A stretch of 64,000 nucleotides of DNA from an uncultured Eubacterium sp. Its GTDB lineage: Bacteria; Bacillota; Clostridia; Oscillospirales; Acutalibacteraceae. A program made the translations under genes and the position numbers. This document shows positions 1-10,552 of this stretch, in pieces (position 1 is the first letter of the stretch; each line of letters begins with the position of its first letter). The notes beneath the pieces were generated by a model. The model had not been told where the DNA came from, did not search any database, and was given only the letters and a program-made list of their open reading frames with translations. The DNA is taken from positions 62,001-126,000 of the forward strand of contig CAKTGF010000002.1 of assembly GCA_934561395.1 (NCBI GenBank), read 5' to 3'.

Positions 1-1097
1 ATTAATTCTTTTTCTTGGCGAGTATTATCAGTCAAGTAGTAGATTGCACTCTTTTCTTTCTGCATAACGACTTTACAAAAATCTATTACTTCGTCAATTG
101 GGCTTTTCAATGAAAGAAGCAAATCTTTTCTGTCTTGATATACTTTATTGAAATCTTTATCAGTGTGATCAAATGATAAAATATCTCTATAAATTTCTCT
201 TACTAATGTTGATTGATTTGTTGCATTCTTTACTGCGGAATCCAGATATTTGTTGTTTTGTGAGCCAAAAAGTTTTAATGCTATAAAATATAACCACTTT
301 TTATTATTCGAGTAAGTTGAATAATTAGATATCGCAATTTCAAGACTTTGATAATTTCCAAATTCATCATTACAAATCTCCGTAAAGCTCTTTCCTTTGT
401 TTAGTAGCTCAAGCAGATATCTCCATTGATCATCTGTTCCAATACTCTCATTAATAGTGTTCCAAATGTTGTCTTTTTCAACAATAACGTCGAAAGCATT
501 GCCCATATCAACTATGTTATACACGGATTTTTCAAACATCTTCTTGTTTTTTGAAGTAATTACACATATATCTGAGTAATTACTTTTCTCAATTTCATCC
601 GCCACCTTGTCGATTCCATCAACAACACATTCGAACGAAGGAATAGGTAATTCCTTCGATACAAATGTTAGTTTGGGAAATACCACAGTTTCTCCATCAT
701 ATATAAATATTCTTCGTGACAATCTTGGATCAGAAAAACTCAAAAGTTTTTCACACTGATAAGTCATAACAACAACATGTCCAGCGATAGACATATTTAT
801 GATATTTCTCAAACAATTTTCTAATTCCTCTTCACCGTAAAACCTCAAAAATGAAGTCAGCCCGATAAGAAAACAATTTTTGGATTCTGAAGAAATGTTT
901 TCTAACAATATTTCAATTCTTGGCAATTCGTCCTTTTTGCAAAACTTTGACGCATTCAATATTAGATTCCCATCGACATTATAATGCGTTAAAATTTGCT
1001 CCAAATCGTTATTGTTTTGAATATCGACAAATAATGGCTGGGCATCATTTGATGCAAAATATTTATCGATTTTCTTTATACAAGCATCAAGTTCCAT
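1..1097 (-). CDS. Probable PglZ of a BREX type 4-like system, N-terminal part (runs off left edge)
   Basis: An open frame of about 365 codons starts at the ATG at 1097 and is still open at base 1. An AAGGAG SD sits 7 bases upstream, and the start is 11 bases after the stop of the upstream ATPase gene, so the two are cotranscribed. The visible part starts MELDACIKKIDKYF and looks like a mixed alpha/beta region with hydrophobic strands (CFLIGLTSFLRFYG, HVVVMTYQ). No catalytic phosphatase motif is visible. The PglZ call rests on position: in BREX type 4, pglZ follows brxC. PglZ is an alkaline-phosphatase-superfamily protein essential for BREX. Any other large defence protein remains possible until the rest of the gene is seen. 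Confidence 0.5.
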   Translation of the reverse strand, partial: MELDACIKKIDKYFASNDAQPLFVDIQNNNDLEQILTHYNVDGNLILNASKFCKKDELPRIEILLENISSESKNCFLIGLTSFLRFYGEEELENCLRNIINMSIAGHVVVMTYQCEKLLSFSDPRLSRRIFIYDGETVVFPKLTFVSKELPIPSFECVVDGIDKVADEIEKSNYSDICVITSKNKKMFEKSVYNIVDMGNAFDVIVEKDNIWNTINESIGTDDQWRYLLELLNKGKSFTEICNDEFGNYQSLEIAISNYSTYSNNKKWLYFIALKLFGSQNNKYLDSAVKNATNQSTLVREIYRDILSFDHTDKDFNKVYQDRKDLLLSLKSPIDEVIDFCKVVMQKEKSAIYYLTDNTRQEKEL

Positions 1098-1108
1098 CCA
1101 GTATCTCC

Positions 1109-4100
1109 TTAATTATCTTTTATAATTTCCATACCTACTATCATATTATCTTTGATAAGGTCTTTTAGATAGTGCTTTACATCTTCAAGCTCCATTTTAT
1201 CAATTTTCTCCAATGCTTTGTCACAACCACCTTGATTATATTTTGCTTCTGCCATCTGTTCTAACTTCTTACTAACTTCTGGAAGTCCAAACCAATCATA
1301 TGGTTCAGCAGTAATTCTGCTATCCAAATATTGTTTAACTTCATCAATGTTTGTTAGCATTACATCATATCTCTTGATAATCGAGTTGACAAACGCTTGA
1401 TTTCGAGCTGTTTCATCTTCTAATTTAGAAAAAAATGTTGCATTTGTAAAATAAGAAATAGCCTTATCAATAGAGGTTTCATCAGGATGATGTTGATTTA
1501 CTGCTCCGAATGCTGCTCTTGCGGTTTGAATATCTTTATCTTCAACCATACAGAGAATTGGCATCTTATATTTCATTGACCACTCACGTGGATTTTCTGT
1601 ATTTGTTCTTTCTTTCCACATTCTCTTTAACTTTGCAGATTTACTATTACGCTTATACTCTTCAACTTTCTCATTAACGATCTTAAAATATTCGGCTTTT
1701 TCCTTTATTAAAGCCCCAGCCGGAATGCTATTATAAACTTCTCTAATTTCATCATCACTGAAACCATCAAGATAGAATTCACATACCTTCTTGAATACAT
1801 CAATCTGATTTCCATAAAAACTTTTGAACGAATCAGCATTTGCAATTAGCAAATCATAAAATTTTTGCTTTTGCGAATCCAGAATAACTCCTAATTTCTT
1901 AATATTATAGAGAGTTTCCAAAAACGCACCAAAATCATCCAAATAATTCTTTGCTGCCAGATATGAAATTCTAATGTATTGACATTTATCACACCATTCT
2001 CTAACAGTGTTTTCAAAACTTACACATTTAGAAATAACCTTATTACTTTCACGAATGATTTTGTATTCCAAAATTACCTCTTTTATTTTTTGTTGTGCAG
2101 TTTCAATATTCCATACCCAATTTGCAGCATCTGCATCAAATTTTCTGCGGAGAACATTTATGTATTGTCCGCCATCATTGATTTCATTAGATAATGACAC
2201 AAGTTCTCCGTTTTCAAATTCTTTGAGGTATTCTTTCATACCTTCTGTGCATTTTTCTTTATTGAGTATAGCTTTCAAATCAGTTGCTGCATCTTTATTT
2301 TCAATACATAATTTGCCTATTGTATATGCAATGTCATTATCTGTTTTCTGTTGTGAAGTCATATTGTTGCTGTTTGCAATTCCGCAATAACAATCAATAA
2401 TTTGGGCCAACACAACATGGTCTGTTTTAGTTTCTTCATGGGGAAGAATTGATTTAAGAGTCCAAATCGGGAATGTATATTCCTTCATTTTTCCACGAAT
2501 ACGCTCTCTTGTTTGCTCCACTGATGTACACTGGTTCTTAGAAATACCAAATGCTTCTGATGTTGCATCGTTAAAAGCCTTTTCGTTTTCTGTCAGAGCA
2601 ACAATATATTTATCTTTATATCTTGGATTAGGAGTTATTTGAAGTTTAATAACTTCATCAATCATTTCCTTTAATTTATTTATGTCCAAAGTTTCATTAG
2701 TAAGACCGTCAGACCAACTATAAGAACCGTCAACATATTCTTTTAACACAAAGCCGAGCACAAAAGCAGTTAAATTACAAGGCATAAAACCAAATGGCTT
2801 TTCTCTAAGCTCATCATATATAGTTGCAATCGAAATACGACCACCATCATCAAAAGCGGTTTGAATCAGATTCTCAACACTTATCTTGACTTTTGAAATT
2901 AAAAGGGTCGGCATATCCTCCCAATATTTTCCATTATAAGTCCATGCATTACCAATTGCATTTTCAAGTTTTGTTGCTTGGTTTGCGGATTTATAAGCTC
3001 CCTGAACTTCTTGCTTTACACCACAAGCAACGCCTTGTTTAAGTGAACTTGGCGTGTACATTGTGTCGGTAACTGTATATTCGCCCTCCAAGCAATTTTT
3101 ATATTTCTGTTTGTCAATGTCAAAAAGCTCAGAATAAAGCATATCAAGTGTAGTTGCTCTTTTACCGGCCTTACAGTCAGATGTATAAACAATGAACTCT
3201 CCACCGGAAACTTTATTTTTCCATTTTTTAAGTGCGTCTTTTGCATTTGTTTCAAATTGAAGAGCTTGACTATTGTCTTTTCCTCGATAATACATTGACT
3301 GAGCCATATTATCACAATACTGTTCATATCCATCTTTTCCAAGAGGAGTAGTAGTGGCATCAATAAAAATCATATTGTAGGAGCCATCTTGCAATGCATC
3401 ACTTATTTTTTTACCAACAACAACGCTTTCACTATCATCTTTTGCAAAACAAACAATAGATACTATTTTATTAGAATAATTGCTTTCCTGATTTCTTAGC
3501 AATCTGATAGTTGAATCAAAATCAGAAGAGGACACATATCTCATTTCATAACGAAGTTTTAATGCTCCTCCAAGACTTACAGCTTCAGATAATTGGCCTT
3601 CATTAATAAGAGAAGTTGTCGTTTTTTTCTTTACTTCTTCTTTGAATTTTTCAATGGCTGCCATATCACCAACATTAATTAATGCAGAATATTGGAACAT
3701 ACCACTGCCAAGAGGCTTTTTGTAAAGAACTTCATCTCTAACTAGCTTTTCTGTACAACGTCCGGCAGCTCCACCATCCATATCAGAGCCTTCGAAAGCA
3801 TTGTTTATGTTCTTTTCGTTAGGAATAAAGAGCTCGACAGAATCTCCAACTTTTTGAGAAATAGCCTGCAATAAAAGAACAGTTTTTAGAACACGTTTTT
3901 CATTGTTATCCAATTGTTTAGTCGCCGCACGAGAGTAACAATCTAAAATGGAACGAATATCTTGTGAAAGATATTCCTTACCTTTGTCATAGAAAAATTC
4001 CCACAACATATCTATTGTCAACAAGGGATTATCATCATCTGGACCATAGTTATCAATAAACCATTGGAATCCCTTAATTTCATCCCCTCTGTCATTTTTT

Positions 4101-5305
4101 ATAAAATCAAACATACTTCTTTGGTTTGAGTCAAAAGCAGAGGATATATGTTTCAACAACAAGGCGGTATAAGGATGAATAGGTAATATATTTTTCAATT
4201 CTTCATCAGAAATATTTGCGCTGCTTTTGACAATCTTTCTAGAATCGTGGGTTCTATCATAAAGATCATCAACAGTCATTTCCCAATCTTCAAGAACTGC
4301 TTCATCACTATTCTTTTCCATAGCAGCACCCATAAGTTGAAAGGCCATATTTTCAGGGAGTTCAATAATACAGGTTGGCTTAATAAAACGGTCTAAAATT
4401 TTCGACTTATCCTTATCTGCATCATCAAATAAACCGGCACTCTTATGAGTAACGATTATCAAATAAAATGGGTCTGTTTCACTTATTTCTGCAATTTCTT
4501 GAAACCCAGTAAGGCTTCTTGCGTTGTTGTTAAAGAATTCTGTAAATTCATCCCAAATAAACACAATAGCCTTAAGATTGTTTGCTTTGATGATTTCTTT
4601 AATCCATTCAGCAAGGCCTGTTGTATCTAATGATAGAACCTTAATCTGCCTTTCATCTGCAACCTTAAAAATTTTATCCATCAATGCAATTAATGCATCT
4701 CCGGAAAGAGTATTCAGCTTTTCTACGACATCATCAGCATTATCTCCACCAAACAGACTTGCGTATTCCTCTGTAATAAGAGAATTAAAATAGTTTTTAT
4801 TTGCAGTATCAGAAAGCCATTTAGAAATAGCACCTTTAAGAGCACTATTTCCTTTGTTTTCAATTCCTTTTTCTTTTAATGCCTTTTCAATACTTTCCTG
4901 AATGGCAAATACAAGGTTGTGGTCGCCTCTAATTGATGATGAACCATAACGATGTACAGTTAATATTTGTCCGCTGTTTTTAGTTCCTTGTAGTTTATTG
5001 AAAAGGTCGTTGTCCATCTGAAACTTTTGAAAATAATCTCTCGTTTCATTCTCGTCAGCATCAAGAAGCTTTTTTAAAGTTAAAACAGCGTGTGATTTAC
5101 CTGTACCGTAAGCACCTTCTACCCAAATTGAACGCTTCTGTTCTCTGCGAAGCATACTTACTGTATCTTTCAAGAGTTTGACAAAAGTTGCGTGGGGATA
5201 ATACTTTTTCCACATATCCGGATTGTTATTTATGACTGCTTCATTAACAGCAGGGAAATAATCAGGGTCAATATCAAAATAATGACGATAAATATCAAGT
5301 GACAT
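1109..5305 (-). CDS. brxC: BrxC/PglY-like P-loop ATPase, 1398 aa
   Basis: This is a very large AAA-type ATPase of the BREX BrxC/PglY kind. A Walker A motif (GAYGTGKS) lies at residues 64-71 and a Walker B-like strand (AIVFIWDEF) at about 246-254, followed by a sensor-like LIIVTHKS. The remaining thousand residues are largely helical, with a lysine-rich C-terminal half. Length and the early P-loop fit BrxC (usually 1100-1400 aa). The start at 5305 has an AAGGAGG SD. It lies 12 bases after the PAPS-reductase gene and 11 bases before the next gene, in one operon. BrxC is thought to be the central motor or scaffold of BREX complexes. No frameshift was seen. The family call is firm as a large defence ATPase and fairly firm as BrxC. 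Confidence 0.75.
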   Translation of the reverse strand: MSLDIYRHYFDIDPDYFPAVNEAVINNNPDMWKKYYPHATFVKLLKDTVSMLRREQKRSIWVEGAYGTGKSHAVLTLKKLLDADENETRDYFQKFQMDNDLFNKLQGTKNSGQILTVHRYGSSSIRGDHNLVFAIQESIEKALKEKGIENKGNSALKGAISKWLSDTANKNYFNSLITEEYASLFGGDNADDVVEKLNTLSGDALIALMDKIFKVADERQIKVLSLDTTGLAEWIKEIIKANNLKAIVFIWDEFTEFFNNNARSLTGFQEIAEISETDPFYLIIVTHKSAGLFDDADKDKSKILDRFIKPTCIIELPENMAFQLMGAAMEKNSDEAVLEDWEMTVDDLYDRTHDSRKIVKSSANISDEELKNILPIHPYTALLLKHISSAFDSNQRSMFDFIKNDRGDEIKGFQWFIDNYGPDDDNPLLTIDMLWEFFYDKGKEYLSQDIRSILDCYSRAATKQLDNNEKRVLKTVLLLQAISQKVGDSVELFIPNEKNINNAFEGSDMDGGAAGRCTEKLVRDEVLYKKPLGSGMFQYSALINVGDMAAIEKFKEEVKKKTTTSLINEGQLSEAVSLGGALKLRYEMRYVSSSDFDSTIRLLRNQESNYSNKIVSIVCFAKDDSESVVVGKKISDALQDGSYNMIFIDATTTPLGKDGYEQYCDNMAQSMYYRGKDNSQALQFETNAKDALKKWKNKVSGGEFIVYTSDCKAGKRATTLDMLYSELFDIDKQKYKNCLEGEYTVTDTMYTPSSLKQGVACGVKQEVQGAYKSANQATKLENAIGNAWTYNGKYWEDMPTLLISKVKISVENLIQTAFDDGGRISIATIYDELREKPFGFMPCNLTAFVLGFVLKEYVDGSYSWSDGLTNETLDINKLKEMIDEVIKLQITPNPRYKDKYIVALTENEKAFNDATSEAFGISKNQCTSVEQTRERIRGKMKEYTFPIWTLKSILPHEETKTDHVVLAQIIDCYCGIANSNNMTSQQKTDNDIAYTIGKLCIENKDAATDLKAILNKEKCTEGMKEYLKEFENGELVSLSNEINDGGQYINVLRRKFDADAANWVWNIETAQQKIKEVILEYKIIRESNKVISKCVSFENTVREWCDKCQYIRISYLAAKNYLDDFGAFLETLYNIKKLGVILDSQKQKFYDLLIANADSFKSFYGNQIDVFKKVCEFYLDGFSDDEIREVYNSIPAGALIKEKAEYFKIVNEKVEEYKRNSKSAKLKRMWKERTNTENPREWSMKYKMPILCMVEDKDIQTARAAFGAVNQHHPDETSIDKAISYFTNATFFSKLEDETARNQAFVNSIIKRYDVMLTNIDEVKQYLDSRITAEPYDWFGLPEVSKKLEQMAEAKYNQGGCDKALEKIDKMELEDVKHYLKDLIKDNMIVGMEIIKDN

Positions 5306-5317
5306 ATCTGTTCCTCC

Positions 5318-7636
5318 TTAAAATAACTCAAGAACATCTTTTGTTGTCTTATCATTTCGTAAAGTAATGTTATCTAAATCCAAAGTAAACGAAGCAGTGA
5401 TAAAATCAGGGTAATTCACAGAAAGGCCGTTCAAAATCTTTTCCATTTGTTCTCGGTCAAGTCCGAAAATTTCTGTAGGACTTACACCATCACTGTCAAT
5501 ATCGTGGTTCAACAAGCGAGAAAGTGTAAACTGATAATAATCCCCACAATTTTCTGCAAATTTATATAAACTATAAAGAATAACACGAGGATCAGGATTC
5601 TGCCAAGGTGTTCTTGTGATTGAAACAATTTTATTTTTTTGTTTTTCAGAGAATCCCATTCCAACCTCAGAGAAAGGTAGTTCTACAAAACGAGTGAATG
5701 CTCTAAAAATATCATTTGAACCTCTTTCGTTTGTACCACTTTCTACTAACATGGAAGTAATATATTCTTTAGAAGACAATTCATTCATATGAACATTCTT
5801 TACAAACCAGTTTATCTGAGGCGTATATACTAAATTTGCTAAAATTAATCCCCAACTTTTTAAATCATCCAATCCAATAGAATCTATAATCTTTGCGAAA
5901 TCACTAAAACTATCTCCCGAAATGAGGTCGGCATCTCTTAAAAATCTTTTAAAGAAACTAAACATTTGTGAGCCTAATGAATTGTTAATAATGAATTCAT
6001 CCTTTTTTGAAAAGTATTGAGTAATCCATTCCATTTTTGGTGCATGAGTAGAATAGCAGTTTAAACTTTTGGTTTCCATTTTTAAGCCTCCCTTTGGCAT
6101 TTCTAATGATTTAAATATTAAACATCCTCTATCAACCTTATGACATTGAGAACAATGTGTACAATTATCACTTATTTTTGCTTTTCCATTAATCATTGTA
6201 ATGCAACCTTTTTGACAATCCGCTTCACATTCGTGACATCCAATACAACAAGCTGCTTTATGGAATACATTCTTTAGTAACTTTACAAATAACGGTGCTG
6301 TTCTTGATAGATATTTATCTATCAGCACATCATATCCATCTTTTTTTTCAATAATTTTAAAAGAATATTCAGTACCTCTAAAATCAATTCTATACGGAGA
6401 TGCTTCATTCAAAAGAATTCCCACTGTTTTAATCCATTCTTTCCAGTCATTTTTAGGATTAGTTACTCTAATAATAAAATTCTCTCCTGATGTCAGTTCA
6501 GTACATCCAATAGCAATTGAAATATCTCTTCCGTTCATACGTGCCTTCCAGCCAGTATTCTCTAAAAAATCTTTTCGTTTTTTTTCTGTAGGAATACTTT
6601 CTTTGTATAAATCGGAAATTATCTTCATATAATCATCTACTTCTTTTGCGTAACAAGCTCTTCTAAAAAAAGCATTTTTTTCTGATACATTAGGACAAAC
6701 TAAACATCCAGCTCTATTGTTACCTTTTTTATAAGCTTCGTTTAAGTAGAGATTTTCAGAAAATATATAAGTATATAATTCCGCAGTATTCCATTCCAAT
6801 ATTGGATTACAACTGTACTGTCCTTTATGTTTTTCTCCTAGGCTTACATAATCATATTCACTTCTGGAAATACTTTCATTAGCTCGAACACCGACAAAAG
6901 CCATACCTGTAAAATCATGTTTTCCTAAATAATTTCTTAAAGCTAAAATTTGTGGTGAAGTCTTATGAACACTACAGCACCATCTTGTAACCTTGGATGG
7001 TGGACCGAATTGTTTCCAAGTGCAGTGTGGCTCCAAGTCAGATTTTGCTCTGATAAATTCTATACCTTGAAGTTCGCACTCATTTTCGATTTTATCTACG
7101 GTATCATATGTATCAGGAAACTCCATTCCTGTATCACCAAACAACACCTTGAATTTATTGTGAGGTAATGCTCTTTGAACAATATCAAGTGTTACAATAC
7201 TGTCTTTACCGCCACTGAATGCTACATAGAAGACATCTACTCTATCTTTGTATTTAACATAAGTGTTGAACACTTTTTTTATTGTTTCCTGAGTAAGTTT
7301 TTCTAATATATCTTTGTTTTTATCTACCATTCCCGGAATATCCACAAATCGCAATGGCTCATTGTTTGGTTCAGGCTCATTTACAATTATCAGCTCAGGT
7401 GCAGAATATAAAGATCCACCTTTGGTTTTAGCGACAAGTTTACCTCTATACCAATAATTGTTTGCTTCCGCCCACATATACGGGTAAGTATCGTTTTTTT
7501 CGTAATTCCAATACTTATCAAATCCCAAAATATCTAATTCTTTGTAGTAAACCGGTCTGGGTTCTTTGCTAAAAGATAATGGTGAACTATTTAATAAAAG
7601 TCCGCCGGTTTCTACATCCCATTCGTATGAATACAT
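5318..7636 (-). CDS. brxP: BrxP-like PAPS reductase/ferredoxin-domain protein, 772 aa
   Basis: The protein has a phosphoadenosine-phosphosulfate-reductase/PP-loop ATPase domain with SGGKDS at residues 141-146 and VLFGDTGMEFPDT at 164-176. A vicinal Cys pair (220-221) and a CxxC (311/314) resemble the 4Fe-4S ligands of APS reductase and DndC-type enzymes. A ferredoxin-like block with nine Cys follows at about 463-505. The C-terminal 260 residues look like DUF4007, a domain found beside DndC/BREX PAPS-reductase genes. The start at 7636 has an AGAGGAG SD and almost abuts the upstream gene. A PAPS reductase next to BrxC marks BREX type 4. A role in sulfur or nucleotide chemistry on DNA (as DndC in phosphorothioation) is inference. 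Confidence 0.75.
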   Translation of the reverse strand: MYSYEWDVETGGLLLNSSPLSFSKEPRPVYYKELDILGFDKYWNYEKNDTYPYMWAEANNYWYRGKLVAKTKGGSLYSAPELIIVNEPEPNNEPLRFVDIPGMVDKNKDILEKLTQETIKKVFNTYVKYKDRVDVFYVAFSGGKDSIVTLDIVQRALPHNKFKVLFGDTGMEFPDTYDTVDKIENECELQGIEFIRAKSDLEPHCTWKQFGPPSKVTRWCCSVHKTSPQILALRNYLGKHDFTGMAFVGVRANESISRSEYDYVSLGEKHKGQYSCNPILEWNTAELYTYIFSENLYLNEAYKKGNNRAGCLVCPNVSEKNAFFRRACYAKEVDDYMKIISDLYKESIPTEKKRKDFLENTGWKARMNGRDISIAIGCTELTSGENFIIRVTNPKNDWKEWIKTVGILLNEASPYRIDFRGTEYSFKIIEKKDGYDVLIDKYLSRTAPLFVKLLKNVFHKAACCIGCHECEADCQKGCITMINGKAKISDNCTHCSQCHKVDRGCLIFKSLEMPKGGLKMETKSLNCYSTHAPKMEWITQYFSKKDEFIINNSLGSQMFSFFKRFLRDADLISGDSFSDFAKIIDSIGLDDLKSWGLILANLVYTPQINWFVKNVHMNELSSKEYITSMLVESGTNERGSNDIFRAFTRFVELPFSEVGMGFSEKQKNKIVSITRTPWQNPDPRVILYSLYKFAENCGDYYQFTLSRLLNHDIDSDGVSPTEIFGLDREQMEKILNGLSVNYPDFITASFTLDLDNITLRNDKTTKDVLELF

Positions 7637-7640
7637 ATTA

Positions 7641-10508
7641 TTAAAATCTCCTCTGATTTCTTAATTCTTTTGCTTTGATAAGAAGTTGTTCAATACCTGA
7701 ATAACTTCTACGTGCCAAATAACCTTCATCACACAAATATTGCAATGCAATATCTTTTTGCAAAGGGAGTTCGCTTTTTGAAAGTAAATCTATGATTAAT
7801 TCATCTAATGTAGCTATATTGGAACGTTTCTTTACGATACCACCGACGCAAACACCCTCATTATAATTAGAGTGAACTAATTTATAGTTTGGGCTGTACA
7901 TTGCCACATAGTGCTCAAGCAGAAAACTATTCCAATTAAAACCGGCATCCGGGAATAATCCAAATTGCCTGATTTTTCCAATAGCAATATAATCGCCTTC
8001 ACAAAATCGGTCTATTATGGCATCTGTTTCTTCCGGCTTAAAGGCTGCATAAGATTTTGCCACGAATTCATTTTTGCTTATTCTCAACGAATTATCATAC
8101 ACTGCCTCAAAATAAATAACGGTATCTAATTCTTGTTTTAACACTTTCAATTCGTCAAGAGTGAAGGCGTCTCTATGCTTACAAAAATCAGCAAAAACCT
8201 CCATCATTGATAATGCTTGTCCTTTCGAACTGATAATGTTTCCTTTGAAAGAAAATCTCTTTTTTAATTTATATCCGATAGCATCTCTCAATCCTTTATC
8301 AGATAACAATGCATTTTTTTCGATTATGTACGGATATTTTTTCTTTATGCAGTCAATCAATTCATTACCACCAATAAATCGTTTTTCATCAATGGATGAC
8401 TGTATAATCGTTGTAATATTCTCTATGTCTTCATCGCTGATTGTTGCAATACTGATATGAAAATACTCATTTCGTCCATTACTAATAAACTCATTGTTCT
8501 GTGCAAGTATACTTTTTATTTTTTGCTCTGGTATATGAGAAAGATTTGAGAAAATTTCTTCATACCCCATGGGAACAGCTTGTTGCATAAGACAGTTTTT
8601 AACTTCATCGTATGGGCTGACATTAACATTTGCTTCCGAAGAAATGAAATTCTTGTTAGTGTAATAACTGCCATTGTTTATGTAAATTAAATATTCTTTA
8701 AGCATATCTGCGTTGTACATACAATGATCTAAAAAATCTTCCGAAAACTCCTTGAATAAAGCTTCATAATAAATGATCTTTTTCCCTAATTGAAAACTAT
8801 CATTTATATATGATAGCAATTTATTTTTCATTTTTTCATCAAGCATTTTTTGTGGCATATACACTTTTTCTTCGTGAACAATTCCGCACTTAATAATGTT
8901 TTTTGTAATGCTGTCGTCATTCATTTCCGGTGCATTTCCATAGAGTTCTTCCCAATATCTTTTGAATTTTTTTAATTCTAAATGAGAGCCTATTCTGTAT
9001 CCTTTAGGAAATCTTTCAATCATAATAGTAGTGAATGGTTCAAGGTCAATCAAATCTGATTGCTGTTTAAGACTTCCATTACCATTTTCAATATACATCA
9101 AAAGTTTTTTTATTCCAGCACGAAATCTGTTATGCTGTCGATTATTGTATTCAATAAAATATTTGTCATTAAACAATTCATTAACTGTCGCTTGTGCCTC
9201 ATATAAATCATTTGTATACAAATGACAGTGTTGAAGCCCTTTTTCAGCAGCATAACGTTCCGCTGTTTTTACTGCCGAAACATAACTGTTACAGGTTGGA
9301 ATTGCCATTCCTTGTGCCGAATTTAGCCACTCAAAAAACGCTTCGCTATTAGTATCCTTTGCATTCCTCATCCGACAATTCGCCGTTTTTGAAGGCTGAT
9401 TGTTTGTTTCCTTTTCATACTTTATTAATAAGTTTTCATCATCTACTAAGCAAATTTCGAGAATACGTTTTATTTTCCGAACAATGTCTGTGGCACTCAA
9501 GTTTGTTTCCAAATATTTTCCTTTAACAATTTCTCTCGGTGCTGACATTGATGCGTAGTTTTCACTTGTGCAAAAATCATTTCTTCTATTTACACCATTA
9601 AATGACTGATTTACTGGAATTCTATCGGCGTAATCTTCGTAAATTTTTTTGAACACATCCACATATAATTGTTTCCAAGATGAAATGTTTTGAATTTCTT
9701 CGCCAAAATACGAAGCGTATGTAGGATGCGTATATGTTAAGTTATCAATGTTGGAAAATGAAATCGCTCTTGATTCTCTTGAATTTTCTTGTTGATTATT
9801 TTCTTTGTCAAACGCTATGATATTGATTTCCTTGTTTTTTGTCACTGAAGTTTTAAATGATGCAGTATCGTCATTTTTACATTTATTTTTATAGATTTCT
9901 TTAGCATAGGTAACATAGTATTTCATCGCAGTTGAGATTTTTTTCATTTCTTTTTTATGTAAAAATCTAAACACTTTGTTTTGCTCAATTGTTTGCTGTG
10001 TTGTCTTTATAATTTCAAGTTCTGTAGTCTGAAGAAGTGGCTTTTTAAGAATTTTTCGTTCAATACAAAATTCATCAATAATTTCATACATCATATATAA
10101 TTCGGATAATTGAACTGGAGATACTTTTTGAGATAGCCAAGCAACATATTTATCTTGACTGTTTTGTTTTAATTTATCACTCATACTCATAGCCTCCGTT
10201 AATATATTGTCGAACTGTCTTTTGTCATTTTTGTATAATGTAACTATTTCGGTAAACTGTTTAGATGCCGGTTTCGTTATCGTAAAACCTTTATAAGCCG
10301 ACTCCATACTAAGCAATTGAAATTTAATTCCATTTAAATTTCTATATGTATCATCAATAATCACATTATTGTTTTTAGCCATTATCCTCAATCTTTTAGA
10401 CACTGCTTGAATTGCTTCGTTTTTTGACAACGATCCTTCCAAGTATCGCAAATAAAAATCGAGTAATATCGCCGCTTCATATTTGTCCCATCGTTTTTGA
10501 ATTGTCAT
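7641..10508 (-). CDS. Large defence-operon protein of unknown function, 955 aa
   Basis: I do not recognise a catalytic domain. The N-terminal 120 residues (RWDKYEAAILLDFYLRYLEG onward) resemble a helical module seen at the front of various clostridial restriction-type proteins. The middle (about 370-470) contains a stretch ending in QHNRFRAGIKKLLMYIENG, like the helical SAM-like/McrB-N-type modules found next to nuclease domains. The C-terminal 250 residues look like successive winged-helix segments, ending in a region similar to HARE-type helix-turn-helix modules. It lies 4 bases upstream of the BrxP-like gene in the same operon, so a role in the same defence system is likely. It may recognise target DNA, because the operon shows no methyltransferase. 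The SD is weak. Domain remarks are from memory of patterns only. Confidence 0.6.
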   Translation of the reverse strand: MTIQKRWDKYEAAILLDFYLRYLEGSLSKNEAIQAVSKRLRIMAKNNNVIIDDTYRNLNGIKFQLLSMESAYKGFTITKPASKQFTEIVTLYKNDKRQFDNILTEAMSMSDKLKQNSQDKYVAWLSQKVSPVQLSELYMMYEIIDEFCIERKILKKPLLQTTELEIIKTTQQTIEQNKVFRFLHKKEMKKISTAMKYYVTYAKEIYKNKCKNDDTASFKTSVTKNKEINIIAFDKENNQQENSRESRAISFSNIDNLTYTHPTYASYFGEEIQNISSWKQLYVDVFKKIYEDYADRIPVNQSFNGVNRRNDFCTSENYASMSAPREIVKGKYLETNLSATDIVRKIKRILEICLVDDENLLIKYEKETNNQPSKTANCRMRNAKDTNSEAFFEWLNSAQGMAIPTCNSYVSAVKTAERYAAEKGLQHCHLYTNDLYEAQATVNELFNDKYFIEYNNRQHNRFRAGIKKLLMYIENGNGSLKQQSDLIDLEPFTTIMIERFPKGYRIGSHLELKKFKRYWEELYGNAPEMNDDSITKNIIKCGIVHEEKVYMPQKMLDEKMKNKLLSYINDSFQLGKKIIYYEALFKEFSEDFLDHCMYNADMLKEYLIYINNGSYYTNKNFISSEANVNVSPYDEVKNCLMQQAVPMGYEEIFSNLSHIPEQKIKSILAQNNEFISNGRNEYFHISIATISDEDIENITTIIQSSIDEKRFIGGNELIDCIKKKYPYIIEKNALLSDKGLRDAIGYKLKKRFSFKGNIISSKGQALSMMEVFADFCKHRDAFTLDELKVLKQELDTVIYFEAVYDNSLRISKNEFVAKSYAAFKPEETDAIIDRFCEGDYIAIGKIRQFGLFPDAGFNWNSFLLEHYVAMYSPNYKLVHSNYNEGVCVGGIVKKRSNIATLDELIIDLLSKSELPLQKDIALQYLCDEGYLARRSYSGIEQLLIKAKELRNQRRF

Positions 10509-10552
10509 AATACTATTTAACCTTATTTATCTACTGTGATTCCACAAATATC

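Noticed and set aside
5318..7636. Sulfate assimilation gene cysH
   Set aside because: Far longer than CysH (about 240 aa), with extra Fe-S and DUF4007-like parts, and in a defence operon without any cys genes.
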